This document shows positions 1 to 10,952 of a stretch of DNA of 64,000 nt, in pieces. Made by a program: the position numbers and the translations under genes. This DNA comes from Sabellastarte sp. h YS-2021 (Eukaryota > Annelida > Polychaeta > Sabellida > Sabellidae). The notes beneath the pieces were generated by a model. That model was not told where the DNA came from, made no database searches, and worked only from the letters and a program-made list of their open reading frames with translations. The stretch's first letter is position 1, and every line of letters starts with the position of its first letter. The DNA lies in assembly GCA_964017235.1 (NCBI GenBank), contig OZ024935.1:31289596-31353595 (forward strand). The letters run 5' to 3'.

Positions 1-1437
1 TCAACGTCTTTCAATATCATTTTGTATTATATTAAATGTGTAAATAGATTGTCAGTACTACTCAATGCTGGATGTTTTAGTGTCTTGACGGTATATCATG
101 TATATTATTGTCTGCCAGTAATTCGTTACACAATGTGCCTCCATTGCTCACATGTACAGTAATTTTATTGTGTCCTTTACGTATCTCATGAATAATATTA
201 TGTGAAATATCATGCACCTCAGGTGCCATGGTCTATGAGCTTTTTTGTTATAATTAGCGGGCCGTAATGCTCGGTCCAAACTAGGGATTCCAAATGCTGA
301 GCTAGACAGATCATGGCATCGATGATCAAAAGCCTTAAGTCTAAGTAGCCATACTAATATTAGGTCATATCATAATGGTAGCCTGGGATTCCATGGATAC
401 CCACAGCACCAGGAACCTAGCCTTTTGGATTTGGATTCTTTTAGCTCGGAATGCCCTTAATGGACAACAGGAGTGAGCCTAACTTTCATTCACATAGGAG
501 GAACCTCCCAGTACTAGGAGCCACTTGGAACATTTCCAGTTCCATTCTACCATCCTCTAAAGGCTGTGTTTTTTTTTCTTAACAATTTTTGATATGTATT
601 CAATTGTTATGTGGCCTCTGTGAATTCCATGGTATGGTAACTTAGCCTTGCGCAAATTATAGCCCACTAACCTATGTTAATTTCATTCTTATCGTACTCT
701 TTTATAATTTGTTTTCCCGGTTGGAGTCACATTATTTCCAGTTCACCGCTTATTTCTTATAGTTTAACTCCAAATTGGTGCTCTCTGGACTGTTACACCA
801 TATCAAGGTCAGGTGAGCCCGAACAATGACTCGGTCTATTAACCTTCAAAACTGGGGGACCTGTTCACGGTCTCCCCCTTTCAGTCAGGTCTCTCTTGAC
901 TTTACCTGTCTTTCAATCTGACGGTTTGACCTTTTTGACCTCTTACCTCAGATTGCTTTCATTTCATGTTCGAGCTCCCCTGGCCCAGAGGCCAAAGGTT
1001 TATAAAGTAGTCACAATCTCACAGTGGGAAATTATGCTGAAGTTTGGATCAGTGAATGTAATCAAATCTTTATGGTTAGTTATCGTAATTATGCCTGTAA
1101 ACAGTCACATTTATTAATCTTGAGTGTGCAGTTTGAAATATCATTATGGTTTACTTTTCTGTTAGTATCATTGTTCTAAGCGTTAAACAAGTTAAAGTAA
1201 TCAATAATGATGTATGTAGCTGAAGTTTGAATTCCCACTCATTTTATCATAACTAGTGCTAATATGATGATTTAGTTCATGTGTTTTAAACAATTGTACT
1301 AATTGTGCTTGCTTTAATGTTAAAGAATAAAATTTTAAATCCCAATCTTCTGTCCTTGGGTTTGGGGGAATGATATGGTTTTGTTTATATGGGTTTTTAA
1401 CGGTCCTTTGAACACTATATAGGTAATACCATGACAA
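1..1437. other. AT-rich non-coding DNA, no gene seen
   Basis: No open frame here reads like a conserved protein and no convincing exon flanked by splice sites was found. The 896-1117 frame begins with TTG and looks random. Some of it may be the upstream region or 5' UTR of the acetyltransferase-like gene that begins near 2359. Confidence 0.4.
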
Positions 1438-1612
1438 GTAGTCTTATGGGTAGAGGAAACCAGTACATACAGGTGGTCAAGGTTCTATACTGTAAACTAC
1501 AGATAATCCGTAAGAAACTACCATCTTTTCCACATACGGTTGAGTTTTTGAATGGCTGAACTCAGAGGTGGGAGTCAAGTGAGTTACCACTGCACCACTG
1601 TGGTCCTTTAAT
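1438..1612 (-). mobile_element. tRNA-derived SINE, decayed
   Basis: Read on the minus strand this stretch matches the SINE at 30502-30739 along most of its length. Shared parts are the A-box-like head, the CCACCTCTGAG block, the GTAGTTTCTTACGG-type middle and the CTGGTTTCCTC block. The B box is degraded and no target duplication was recognised, so this is an old copy. Confidence 0.6.
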
Positions 1613-2358
1613 TTATATAGATTGTAAATAACAACTAGTTCAGCATATTATTAGTGAAAATAATAATAACCCCCAATACTAGTTTGACTTTTGACCCTTG
1701 TGGTTATCTACATGTTGTCCAACTCTAGGGCACGAGGAACTGGAGAAAGTGCAACCAGTGGGAAAAAATACCCCAAAAATCTTAGTAAATGGGAAGTTGT
1801 AACTATTGTGTAAGATGGTCCAATTCAGAAAATTATAAAATAAAACTTACATTTACTTTCTTTTAATTTATTTTATATAATCCATATATTGATGAGCAAT
1901 TACTATTTCTAAATTTTGTCAATCATTTAGAGGTATTTCAAAATGTAAGAATATGTTTCAAAATTTATATATAAATCCCATTGTTGATATTAATTTGGTA
2001 AATTTAGGCAGCATTCTGGGAAGTTTTTTTTGTACCTTGAAAAGAAATGCTGTGAATGAAAAAGAACAAAACAGATGAACCACGTCACCTTTTGACACGA
2101 ACATTGCACTTCACGAAGGATAAAGCACTTATTGTGTTGTTCGATGATTTTGACACTGACCTGAAATTGTCAATAGTAGTGTATACATAGTAATAATACA
2201 CCAGTCTGTTTAGTTCGTTATCAACTGGTGCACTGTACACAAGAAGTGTGATTATCTTACTGATGCACTGCTGAATACTGTACAAAGTCCTTAGACACAT
2301 GTGAGAAATTATACAGCGTATCTTAAACATAGTTTTGCATATTGAAGTAACATCTGAA
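1613..2358. other. Non-coding, probable upstream region of the GNAT gene
   Basis: AT-rich sequence without a convincing exon. The minus-strand frame at 2085-2426 overlaps the first coding exon of the + strand gene and is treated as its shadow. A promoter or 5' UTR exon may lie here, but no core promoter element could be fixed. Confidence 0.35.
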
Positions 2359-4099
2359 ATGGCCATGAAATGTAGAATTGCAGTGGCATCTGATAAAGTG
2401 GATATTGTTAAAGCTTTTCCAGGCATTTATGGAGGTTTTGACTACCTGCAATATGACTATGATTACTATATGGCTTCACCAAGATATATTTGCTATATAG
2501 GAGAAGTTGAGGGACAAATTGTAGGTGCATGTATTTTTTTAACATTGAACATTGATAGGAATCAGAATCAAAAGAGTAGAAAAATAAAACTGTTTTATTT
2601 TATTTTCTAGGCTGTGTGAAGTTAAAGTTGAGGCATTATGTACTTTTTAACTGTTAATATCAGAATAGCTCTTCTGTTCACCCTATACAACATTGGTTTT
2701 ACGTTAAAGATCACATATTCACTATAACAATTATATTTAATGTGTAATCAGATTGTATAAAAAATTATTGTATTATAATACAATGTATTTTATTTTATGT
2801 ATTTTGTTTTTAATCAATACAAACTACTCACTCAATAGCATGACAACTGCCATATTCAATTTGTCTATACAGATGGCCTACATGAGCACCAGATTGCTTG
2901 ATGACAACCAGGCATATATCATTTCCTCCGAAAGGGTGCATGTAGATTACAGAGGAAGAGGCTTCATGAAGCAGCTGGGTGTATATGCAAATGAGTATAT
3001 CAAGGCTTATCTGAGTGGACCCAGAGTATTGAGAAAGTTTTCCTACTATTCAAGTGAAGAGATACTAAAAAAGCTGCAGAGACATCCTGAAAGGAAGATT
3101 ATCCATACAACAGTAAGAACATAATGGTTGATTTTGTATTTGTAGCTAGAAGTACATAAATTAGCTTTTGGAAAATTAATGTAATTCTATTGTTGAAAAT
3201 ACTCAATTACTACAATACATCATCATAACAAGCTTTGTGGATACTCGGATTGGCAGTGCTGTTGAAAAAATAATCCAGGTATTAAAATATCATAACCTAG
3301 GGGACAAATTTGTCATTAAAAAATTAATGATATTATCCACTGTGGCATCATGAGAGTAATGGAATTATTGTGAGTGGCCCAAGTCATATCAAGTTAAAAA
3401 GTATCTAGAGAGTCATTTTTATAATTTCTTGACTTCCTTTCTTCAATCGTAATAATTATGTTACAAATTATTGGTTTATCTTTTTTTCTATTTTTGTCTT
3501 TACAGATGTCATTGGGTTACACCCTGACAATGGAAGAAATAAAGCAGTGCTTGGCTCTGCATACTCAATTTGAAAAAAATCCCCACAAAGCTCTGGACAT
3601 TTTAGAAATGCCTAACTTGACCAGTGCAGAAACAAAAGCAATGAAGACGTATTTTAGTAACTACTGCAAGGCCCATGGAAATTCACTTTGCATTTATTAT
3701 CATCCTTTTGGTGACTTCGACACCAACTGGGATGATATACTAGAATTTACCGATTGGGCAGCCACAAACAGAGAGGCCTTGAATGACAAAGACTGCCTGA
3801 CCAACCTTAAGGATATGATTCTTGTGAAATGGAGAACTTGTGAACTGGGCTTGACCTATGAAGTTGAGATTATATCAAAAGGGGATAATGGAATTGAATT
3901 TACAACTGAGAAGCTGTACACCATTTTGAAAAAAATGTGTTCAGAACAGAGGGACTTTAATGGTAAACTGTCTATTGGTATTGTCAGTGAGGAACCTTAT
4001 GCAGCGGCAGTCAATGTCACTGTAATGTCTCTCCTCGGTGATAAATATTCTGCATCACCTAACAAAATATACCATGTGCATGAAGAACTACTGGTTTGA
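2359..4099 (+). CDS. Histidine N-acetyltransferase-like (HISAT/NAT16 family) GNAT protein, three exons
   Basis: Inferred exons are 2359-2520, 2873-3112 and 3506-4099, giving about 331 residues. All junctions are phase 0, with donors GTAGGT and GTAAGA and acceptors CTATACAG and TCTTTACAG. The ATG at 2359 was chosen because the longer frame opens only at a TTG. Exon 1 carries the family-like block GIYGGFDYL. Joining exons 1 and 2 gives a continuous GNAT core ending in the acetyl-CoA loop segment DYRGRGFMKQL; the usual last small residue of the loop is Met, as I recall for relatives. Exon 3 is a long C-terminal half like that of NAT16-type proteins, which are roughly 350 residues. Such enzymes acetylate histidine or related amino acids in the cytoplasm; the substrate here is unknown. 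The gene looks intact. Family assignment is from pattern recognition. Confidence 0.68.
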
Positions 4100-4104
4100 A
4101 TAAA
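4099..4104 (+). promoter_or_regulatory. Poly(A) signal AATAAA overlapping the stop codon
   Basis: The TGA stop of the acetyltransferase-like gene is at 4097-4099, and its last A is the first base of AATAAA. If used, cleavage would fall within a few tens of bases, giving a very short 3' UTR. Use of the signal is inferred. Confidence 0.5.
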
Positions 4105-4434
4105 ACAACACAACACAGTGTACGTAATTCAGTGATATAATTAATGTAACAATGTCCCATAATTCAGTTATTATTGTAAGCGATGTACAGCCACATTTTA
4201 CCTGACAAAAGGACTGTCATACTTAATTTCACTGAAATATGCAAATTTTATATATTGACTTTGCTGGTTTACTGGCCAGTGAAATCATTACCTAATGATA
4301 AATTGATAAAATTAGAATATTATTTACTTCAAAAATCTGTTGAATTCACATTCAAGATTGAATAATTGAATTAATGTATCTTCATTTTTTGGTTATCGGT
4401 AATAAAATATATACCTTTACACCAACTCTGACCT

Positions 4435-4668
4435 GTGGGATCAGTGATGTAGTGGTTAGAGTGCTCGCTTTCAACTCTGAGGTCGCCGGTTTGAATCTCA
4501 ACCTGGGGACTTCATGTTGGAAAGTTGGTAGTCACTTGCCGATGACCGATGGTTTACAGTGCAGAATCTTGACCAACTAGTATGCACTTGTTCCTCCACC
4601 CATAAACTACCCGTCGCAATATGACCCTGGCTGTTGAACATGACGTAAAACAAAAAATAAACCCAAAT
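4435..4668 (+). mobile_element. tRNA-derived SINE with near-perfect target duplication
   Basis: The A-box-like GTAGTGGTTAGAGTGC and the B-box-like GGTTTGAATCTC are followed by the same body as other SINEs in the window, ending in GACGTAAAAC and an A-rich tail. Flanks CCAACTCTGACCT (4422-4434) and CCAACTATGACCT (4669-4681) differ at one of 13 bases and are probably the target-site duplication. Confidence 0.8.
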
Positions 4669-5043
4669 CCAACTATGACCTTTGACCCTTGGATTTTTTA
4701 TCTTTAAGGAGAAAACTTGGTGGGGCCGAGTTTGCAATAGTGAAAACGAATTTTTGGGTCACAAGTTTTACATTATGTCTCTTGTGAGAGCAAAGAAAAC
4801 AACATTGAAAGTTTAGTAAGTTTTAAGCAAAATTATGTGTTAGATTCAGATACTGAATTATATAACTATATTGAATACGATGTATTTTTTTGTAAGTAAA
4901 GGTGAATTTAAAAAGCCCATATCACCACCCATTACAATCATAATCAACATTCGGAGCCATCTGGAAGGTTCTATTTTGTGGGATATTCATATAATCATGC
5001 TTTTTATTTGTATAAGACTCCATTGTGCTCCATACCTCCAAGC

Positions 5044-6058
5044 TGTTACGGTCACGGGCAAGCACGGTAGCAATTACCGGTTGTCTTTAAGTTGTAACAG
5101 AAAAAAAAGCAAAAAGCTTAACTTAACAAATTTATTTAGCGATTAACAATAATGATTACAGTCAACTGGTATGCCCTTAACTAAGCACACTAATACAATA
5201 ACAAGATCTAGCTGACCTGACCACTGAGATTAAGAATAAGTTTATCCGCCATATCCCGCAATCTGTCTGTAATCCGTCCTGTGGTATATTCTGTGATCTG
5301 TCCAATGTCCTGTGGTCTGTCCCGTGATCTGTCCAGCGTTCACTCGCACACAGATATCTATATCCTGTGACCCGTCCCACACTCAACAACACAAAAGGTG
5401 CTTGTCCTGCTATCCTTTATATATCCAGTCACACAGAAGGTCTGTCTGGAGATTTTTAGAGAGTTAACACAATTGTACTGTCTGCTCCAAGATATGGACA
5501 ATGTCCAAAATGCAGTAAATCCACTCTCTGTTATATAACTGTACAATATCCAAAAATATCCAAAGTGCAATAAATCTGTCCAGACAATGTATCTAGTTCA
5601 CTCCAGTAAAAGTTCACAGCAACACAATTTATATTATATTCCAAAACACAATAGCTCTCCTTATAGCCAGCGAATACAAAGTTCACTTGTGGTCAGATGT
5701 ACATTCCTTATATACATTCACAGATTTCTCTGGAATTGTACAGAACCAACTCAAAAAGGCTTGAGCCATCTAGGCCAAAGGAGGAAGTTCTAGAAACTAC
5801 TGGTAATTGGGTTTCCCCAAATCTAACATAACCACTGAGGGGGGGGATTTCCCCCAGTCTGTGAACAGATCAATAAACACTAAAACACAAAAGTCAATAA
5901 CTCCCTTACTTTAAATGTCAACACACAAAAAGAACCAACAACACAATTATCTTTTATGACAATGTATAAACATAAAGCTTAAATTAAACAATGCACTAAT
6001 ATAGTGCCTAATATATGTAATATACAATGTACTAATATAGTGTCCAATATATGTAACA
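5044..6058 (-). repeat. 3' LTR of the retrotransposon
   Basis: This LTR is 1015 bp with TG..CA ends. By eye it differs from its partner by about two substitutions and a one-base change in a G run near 5880, apart from a SINE insertion in the partner. In element sense it has a TATA-like TATATAAAG at 5415-5423 and AATAAA at 5131-5136, suggesting a long U3, R between them and a short U5. Confidence 0.93.
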
Positions 6059-6069
6059 CCTCCCCCCTT
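6059..6069 (-). promoter_or_regulatory. Polypurine tract
   Basis: On the minus strand AAGGGGGGAGG directly abuts the 3' LTR, the usual place for the primer of plus-strand DNA synthesis in LTR elements. Confidence 0.8.
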
Positions 6070-6360
6070 AAAGAAAAATTTTGGAAGTCAAGGAGTTACA
6101 AAATTTTACAAGAGATTTTTACCAGGTATATATACACAGGTAATAACTTTTTACAAAACATATTTATCTAAATACAAAAGTAAAATTAGTACCATGTATA
6201 ACCTTTATAAACTTGCTAATTACAGGTATATAAATTACAATTTAAATACAGCTTCTGGACAGGGCGTATCCATGCGGACGCCATATGTTACTTTTTCAAA
6301 GTCCTGTTTATACACTGAATTCCTATCTTTAACAGTGTTTTTATTAATAGCCATCATAAG

Positions 6361-9300
6361 CTATGTTATATCTCTTTCAAAATATGGCTTTACCATAGTC
6401 ATTTCACACATGTGGTTTGAATGTCTGTTATCCCAGTTTTTAATGGTCTTTTGGAGAGTTTCTACTCTCCTTGCTACTGGGTATGACCCTAGATCTCTGG
6501 CCTGTAGTTTATTCATTTGGCCAGGTGATGACACTGAAGCCTTGCCTCCAGGATTGAAGACACGATTCTGTAATTTCTTGTCAAAAAGCATCTTCATTTT
6601 TGACTGAGAAGTTTTCAAATTTTGTTGCGCCAGCTCACAAGCCTTCTTTAACTTATTTCTGAACCTTGAGACATAATCTAACAGATTTAGGCTCTCAGTG
6701 TTCTCAGATAACCAGTTTTCCTTCAACAGCTTGAGAGGACCACGGACTGAATGGCCAAAAACCAACTCAAAGGGACTAAAGCCTAAAGACTCTTGAACAG
6801 ACTCTCTAACTGCAAACAATAATAAGCTAATGCCTTCATCCCAGTCTTCTTCATTATCTAAACAAAATGTCCTAATCATATTCTTCAAAGTGGAATGGAA
6901 CCTTTCAAGTGCACCTTGGGATTCTGGGTGATAAGCACTAGATTTGATCTGTTTGGCACCTAACTGAAATACAACCTGTTGAAATAGTCCTGACATGAAA
7001 TTTGACCCTTGATCTGACTGGATTTCTTTTGGTAAGCCAACTAGAGTAAAGAAATTAACCAGAGCTTTTGAGATTTTGGGAGCTGTTATGTTGGTCAAAG
7101 GTATGGCTTCGGGAAATCTGGTTGAAGCACACATAATTGTCAAAAGATATTGGTTTCTGGATTTAGTTTTTGGTAAGGGACCTACACAGTCAATTATCAC
7201 TTTGCTAAATGGTTCCTCAAATGCTGGAATGGGTTTGAGAGGAGCTACAGGAATTTTTTGGTTTGGCTTTCCTACCATTTGACAAATGTGACAAGTCTTG
7301 CAAAATTCTGCCACACAGTGCCGAATTTGAGGCCAATAGAAATGTTTGGTTATCTTGTTGTAAGTTTTGTTGATGCCTAAATGGCCACCCATTGGAGACT
7401 CATGGGCCAATTTCAGTATCTCACTTCGGTACATTTTTGGTACAACAATCTGGTGTACTACTGACCATTCTTCAGATGCAGGGACATTTGGTGGCCTCCA
7501 CTTTCGCATAAGTACACCATTTCTGACATAATAGCCTACAGGGACCTTATCTAGCTCTACTGGTGGCAAGACCAACTTGAATAAAGGAGCTAATTCAAGG
7601 TCATTTTCCTGCTCTGAAATCAATTTTGATTTTGAAAGCGATACATCTTTGCAGTCAATTGGGTCTTGTTTTTTAGAATCTACCCTATCCTTGGGATTAG
7701 TATCACTAAAATTCTGCACATCATGGTCATAGTTGTTCAAGAATGTATCTGACAAATCAACTAAGACATCTGTAGATTGTTTACAATCTTTTGGTTCTTC
7801 TTGGGCCTTTTTGGCCATAGCTCGAGTCACAGCACAGGAGGGAAAAATACCAGGAATAACCTCTTCTAATTTCTCAGTGCTAACCAAAGTGATCGGCTTA
7901 GAAGTAACCTTAGGATCAGCAACTACCTTTCCACCTGCAAGATCATTTCCCAACAACAAAGATACCCCTTTAATGGGTAAAGTGGGCCTGGTACCCACAA
8001 CAACAGAACCAGTAACTAAGTCTGATACTAACTTGACCTTATGCAAGGGAACGTTCACACAGCCTCCTTCAATACCTTGAGCAATGACACTCTCACCAGT
8101 AGATGTGCTTACACTCAATGGCAATACACCTTCTAAAAGTAAGGACTGAGTAGCTCCAGTGTCTCTTAATATCTTAATGGGGACCTGACTGGAACTACTT
8201 TCCAAGGATACAAAACCCTCAGACACAAAAGGTTTGAACTCTTCCCTAATAATCTCAGACTTGTCTAAACCAATACTAGACTCTGCTCTATTGGGATTTG
8301 AACGCCAGTTAGACTTGCTAGACACAAAGGCGTTGGGAGTTGCCTCCTTTTCTCTTCTCTTCTTTAAGAGCCAACAGTCAGACATAACATGTCCAGGTTT
8401 CTTACAATAATGGCACACAGGAGTAAAGGATCTGGGTTTCCTATCCTTACTCATAGTCTGATTTGATGTTTGACCCTTATCTGAACTCTTTTCTGGAGCT
8501 ACATTTTCAGATTTCTTTCCTATTTCTGGATACGACTTTTTAGCAGGGCCAAAGGACTTATTCTTGTTGAAAGTGGACTTGTGAGTTAGCGCATAATCAT
8601 CAGCATAAGCTGCTGCTTTTGCCAAATTTTCAACTTTCTGTTCATCTAGATAGGTTTTAATGTCATCACGAACACACCTTTTGAACTCTTCAATCAAAAT
8701 AACTTGCCTAAGTTTCTCAAAGTCTGTACCTACTTCCCTAGAATTACACCATCTGTCAAAGTACACTTCCTTCTCATGGGCAAATTCAACATGAGTTTGA
8801 CTTTCTTGTTTACGATAATTTCTGAATTTTTGACGATATGCTTCTGGTACCAACTCATATGCTTTCAAAATGGCATTTTTGACAGAGTTATAGTCCACAC
8901 ATTCAGAAATTGGCAAAGCTGTGTATGCCTCCTGGGCCTTTCCCCTCAAAACACTTTGCAGCAATAAAGGCCACTGGTCTATAGGCCATTTCAAATTTTG
9001 AGCTACTCTTTCAAAGTGTTGAAAGTACTTATCAACTTCTGATTCATTGAAAGGTGGTACCAGTCGCACATTTTTACCCAAATTAAATTTGGTAGCAATG
9101 GACTCTTCATGGGCAATTCTACGGGCATTGAGTTCTAAAGCTCTCATTTCTCTTTCATGTTTAAGTGCACGCTCTTCCTTTTGAGCTTCAAGCTCTTCTT
9201 TTCGCTGTTGAGCCTCAAGCTCTTCTTTTCGTTGTTGAGCTTCAAGCTCTTCTTTTCGTTGTTGAGCTTCAAGCTCTTCTTTTCATTGTTGAGCTTCAAG

Positions 9301-9651
9301 CTCTTCTTTTCGCTGTTGAGCTTCAAGCTCTTCTTTTCGTTGTTGAGCTAGAGCTTGAGTTTCAAGCTCTTTAAGTCTTAACTCTCTTTCAATTTCTAAT
9401 CGCCTGATCTCATATTGCCCAGAAGGTTCCATTGGTAGAGGCTTATACACTTCTAAACAACTATCAGGTAAAACATCTTCATCAACTAACTGTTCAACAA
9501 TAAGCCTTTTAAGTTCATGTTTACGTGTTGACCTTTTTACCTCTAACTGTAACTCTTGTGCTATCTGCATTAACATATCTTTTTTAAGAGTTTCTAGAAC
9601 TTCCATAGATGGTGACTGTACAAACTCTTTAGCACTAGCCATTTTGAGCAC
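6361..9651 (-). pseudogene. Gag-protease-integrase polyprotein ORF with one internal stop
   Basis: One reading frame runs from an ATG at 9651 to a stop at 6361 (about 1096 codons), broken only by TGA at 9283-9285. The 122-residue front has a helical region and then 10-residue E/Q/K-rich repeats (EELEAQQRKE type). The 928-residue part, numbered from the ATG at 9147, has a Gag core (about 25-190), a CCHC knuckle (C245, C248, H253, C258), an aspartic protease motif DTGATQS (329-335) with LLLGNDL, an H2C2 finger (H582, H589, C619, C622), a D-D-35-E integrase core (D653, D712, E748) and a GPY/F-like tail ending PYFERDIT. Residues between protease and the finger (about 410-530) are a charged linker, not RT. 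The later ATG at 9147 could start a shorter product. The stop probably disables full-length Gag. Confidence 0.88.
9150..9350 (-). repeat. 30-bp in-frame tandem repeat in gag
   Basis: About six to seven 30-bp units encode a charged helical 10-residue repeat rich in Glu, Gln and Lys, probably a coiled coil. One unit has CGA changed to TGA at 9283-9285, a CpG-type transition. The + strand frames at 9157-9374 are shadows of these repeats. Confidence 0.85.
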
Positions 9652-9737
9652 TGTTGACTGTAACCAATTACTAAATCAAATGGATTTTCAAAATGTTAAT
9701 TGAATGGTTGATCAAATAGTTGTAATCAAATGGTTGG

Positions 9738-9755
9738 ATCCCGGACGAGCCCCCA
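9738..9755 (-). promoter_or_regulatory. Primer binding site complementary to tRNA-Pro
   Basis: On the minus strand TGGGGGCTCGTCCGGGAT lies 7 bases inside the 5' LTR. It is the well-known 18-base site complementary to the 3' end of tRNA-Pro used by some vertebrate retroviruses. Position and TGG start fit a functional site. Confidence 0.9.
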
Positions 9756-9762
9756 ATTTTCC

Positions 9763-10948
9763 TGTTACGGTCACGGGCAAGCACGGTAGCAATTACCGGT
9801 TGTCTTTAAGTTGTAACAGAAAAAAAAGCAAAAAGCTTAACTTAACAAATTTATTTAGCGATTAACAATAATGATTACAGTCAACTGGTATGCCCTTAAC
9901 TAAGCACACTAATACAATAACAAGATCTAGCTGACCTGACCACTGAGATTAAGAATAAGTTTATCCGCCGTATCCCGCAATCTGTCTGTAATCCGTCCTG
10001 TGGTATATTCTGTGATCTGTCCAATGTCCTGTGGTCTGTCCCGTGATCTGTCCAGCGTTCACTCGCACACAGATATCTATATCCTGTGACCCGTCCCACA
10101 CTCAACAACACAAAAGGTGCTTGTCCTGCTATCCTTTATATATCCAGTCACACAGAAGGTCTGTCTGGAGATTTTTAGAGAGTTAACACAATTGTACTGT
10201 CTGCTCCAAGATATGGACAATGTCCAAAATGCAGTAAATCCACTCTCTGTTATATAACTGTACAATATCCAAAAATATCCAAAGTGCAATAAATCTGTCC
10301 AGACAATGTATCTAGTTCACTCCAGTAAAAGTTCACAGCAACACAAGTTATATTATATTCCAAAACACAATAGCTCTCCTTATAGCCAGCGAATACAAAG
10401 TTCACTTGTGGTCAGATGTACATTCCTTATATACATTCACAGATTTCTCTGGAATTGTACAGAACCAACTCAAAAAGGCTTGAGCCATCTAGGCCAAAGG
10501 AGGAAGTTCTAGAAACTACTGGTAATTGGGTTTCCCCAAATCTAACATAACCACTGAGGGGGGGATTTCCCCCAGTCTGTGAACAGATCAATAAACACTA
10601 AAGGTCAAAGGTCAAAGTTGGGGTTTTACGTCCCGTTCAACAGCCAGGGTCATATTGGGACAGGTCCTCAGCATTGCCACTTGTGGGACTCGAACCCACA
10701 GAGGTGACAGCCTATGATTAGATGCCAAACTTGCTAACCACTAGGCCACTGAGGACCTCTCAATAAACACTAAAACACAAAAGTCAATAACTCCCTTACT
10801 TTAAATGTCAACACACAAAAAGAACCAACAACACAATTATCTTTTATGACAATGTATAAACATAAAGCTTAAATTAAACAATGCACTAATATAGTGCCTA
10901 ATATATGTAATATACAATGTACTAATATAGTGTCCAATATATGTAACA
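9763..10948 (-). repeat. 5' LTR of the retrotransposon, interrupted by a SINE
   Basis: Same sequence as 5044-6058 except that a 157-bp SINE and a 15-bp target duplication were added at 10588-10774. Without them the LTR is 1014 bp. The insertion lies in the U3 part, upstream of the TATA-like motif in element sense. Confidence 0.93.
10603..10759 (-). mobile_element. SINE nested in the 5' LTR, 15-bp target duplication
   Basis: TCAATAAACACTAAA is present at 10588-10602 and again at 10760-10774, while the other LTR has a single copy with no insert. On the minus strand the insert has an A-box-like TGGCCTAGTGGTTAG, a B-box GGTTCGAGTCCC, the GACGTAAAACCCCAAC tail block and a short CTTTGAC repeat at the 3' end. 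Confidence 0.95.
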
Positions 10949-10952
10949 AAGC

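Larger units (their letters stand above)
5044..10948 (-). mobile_element. Ty3/gypsy-type LTR retrotransposon encoding Gag-protease-integrase, no RT
   Basis: Two LTRs bound the element, TGTTAC..GTAACA in + reading (5044-6058 and 9763-10948). Flanks share AAGC (5040-5043 and 10949-10952), a plausible 4-bp target duplication. On the minus strand the order is 5' LTR, tRNA-Pro primer site, Gag, zinc knuckle, protease, integrase, 300 bp of non-coding DNA, polypurine tract, 3' LTR. The internal region is only 3704 bp. No reverse transcriptase or RNase H motif occurs in it, so the copy should need RT in trans. The integrase wording recalls families in which integrase precedes RT (Gmr1-like order); if that is right, the segment lost is everything after integrase. 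LTR near-identity implies recent insertion. Confidence 0.92.

Noticed and set aside
896..1117. 73-residue + ORF
   Set aside because: TTG start, no family features, random composition.
5177..5793. ORFs in the LTR, with twins at 9896-10512 and 17715-17987
   Set aside because: They sit inside LTRs, have no domain and recur only because the LTR is duplicated.
9157..9374. Two + strand repeat-rich ORFs
   Set aside because: Antisense shadows of the 30-bp repeat in gag.
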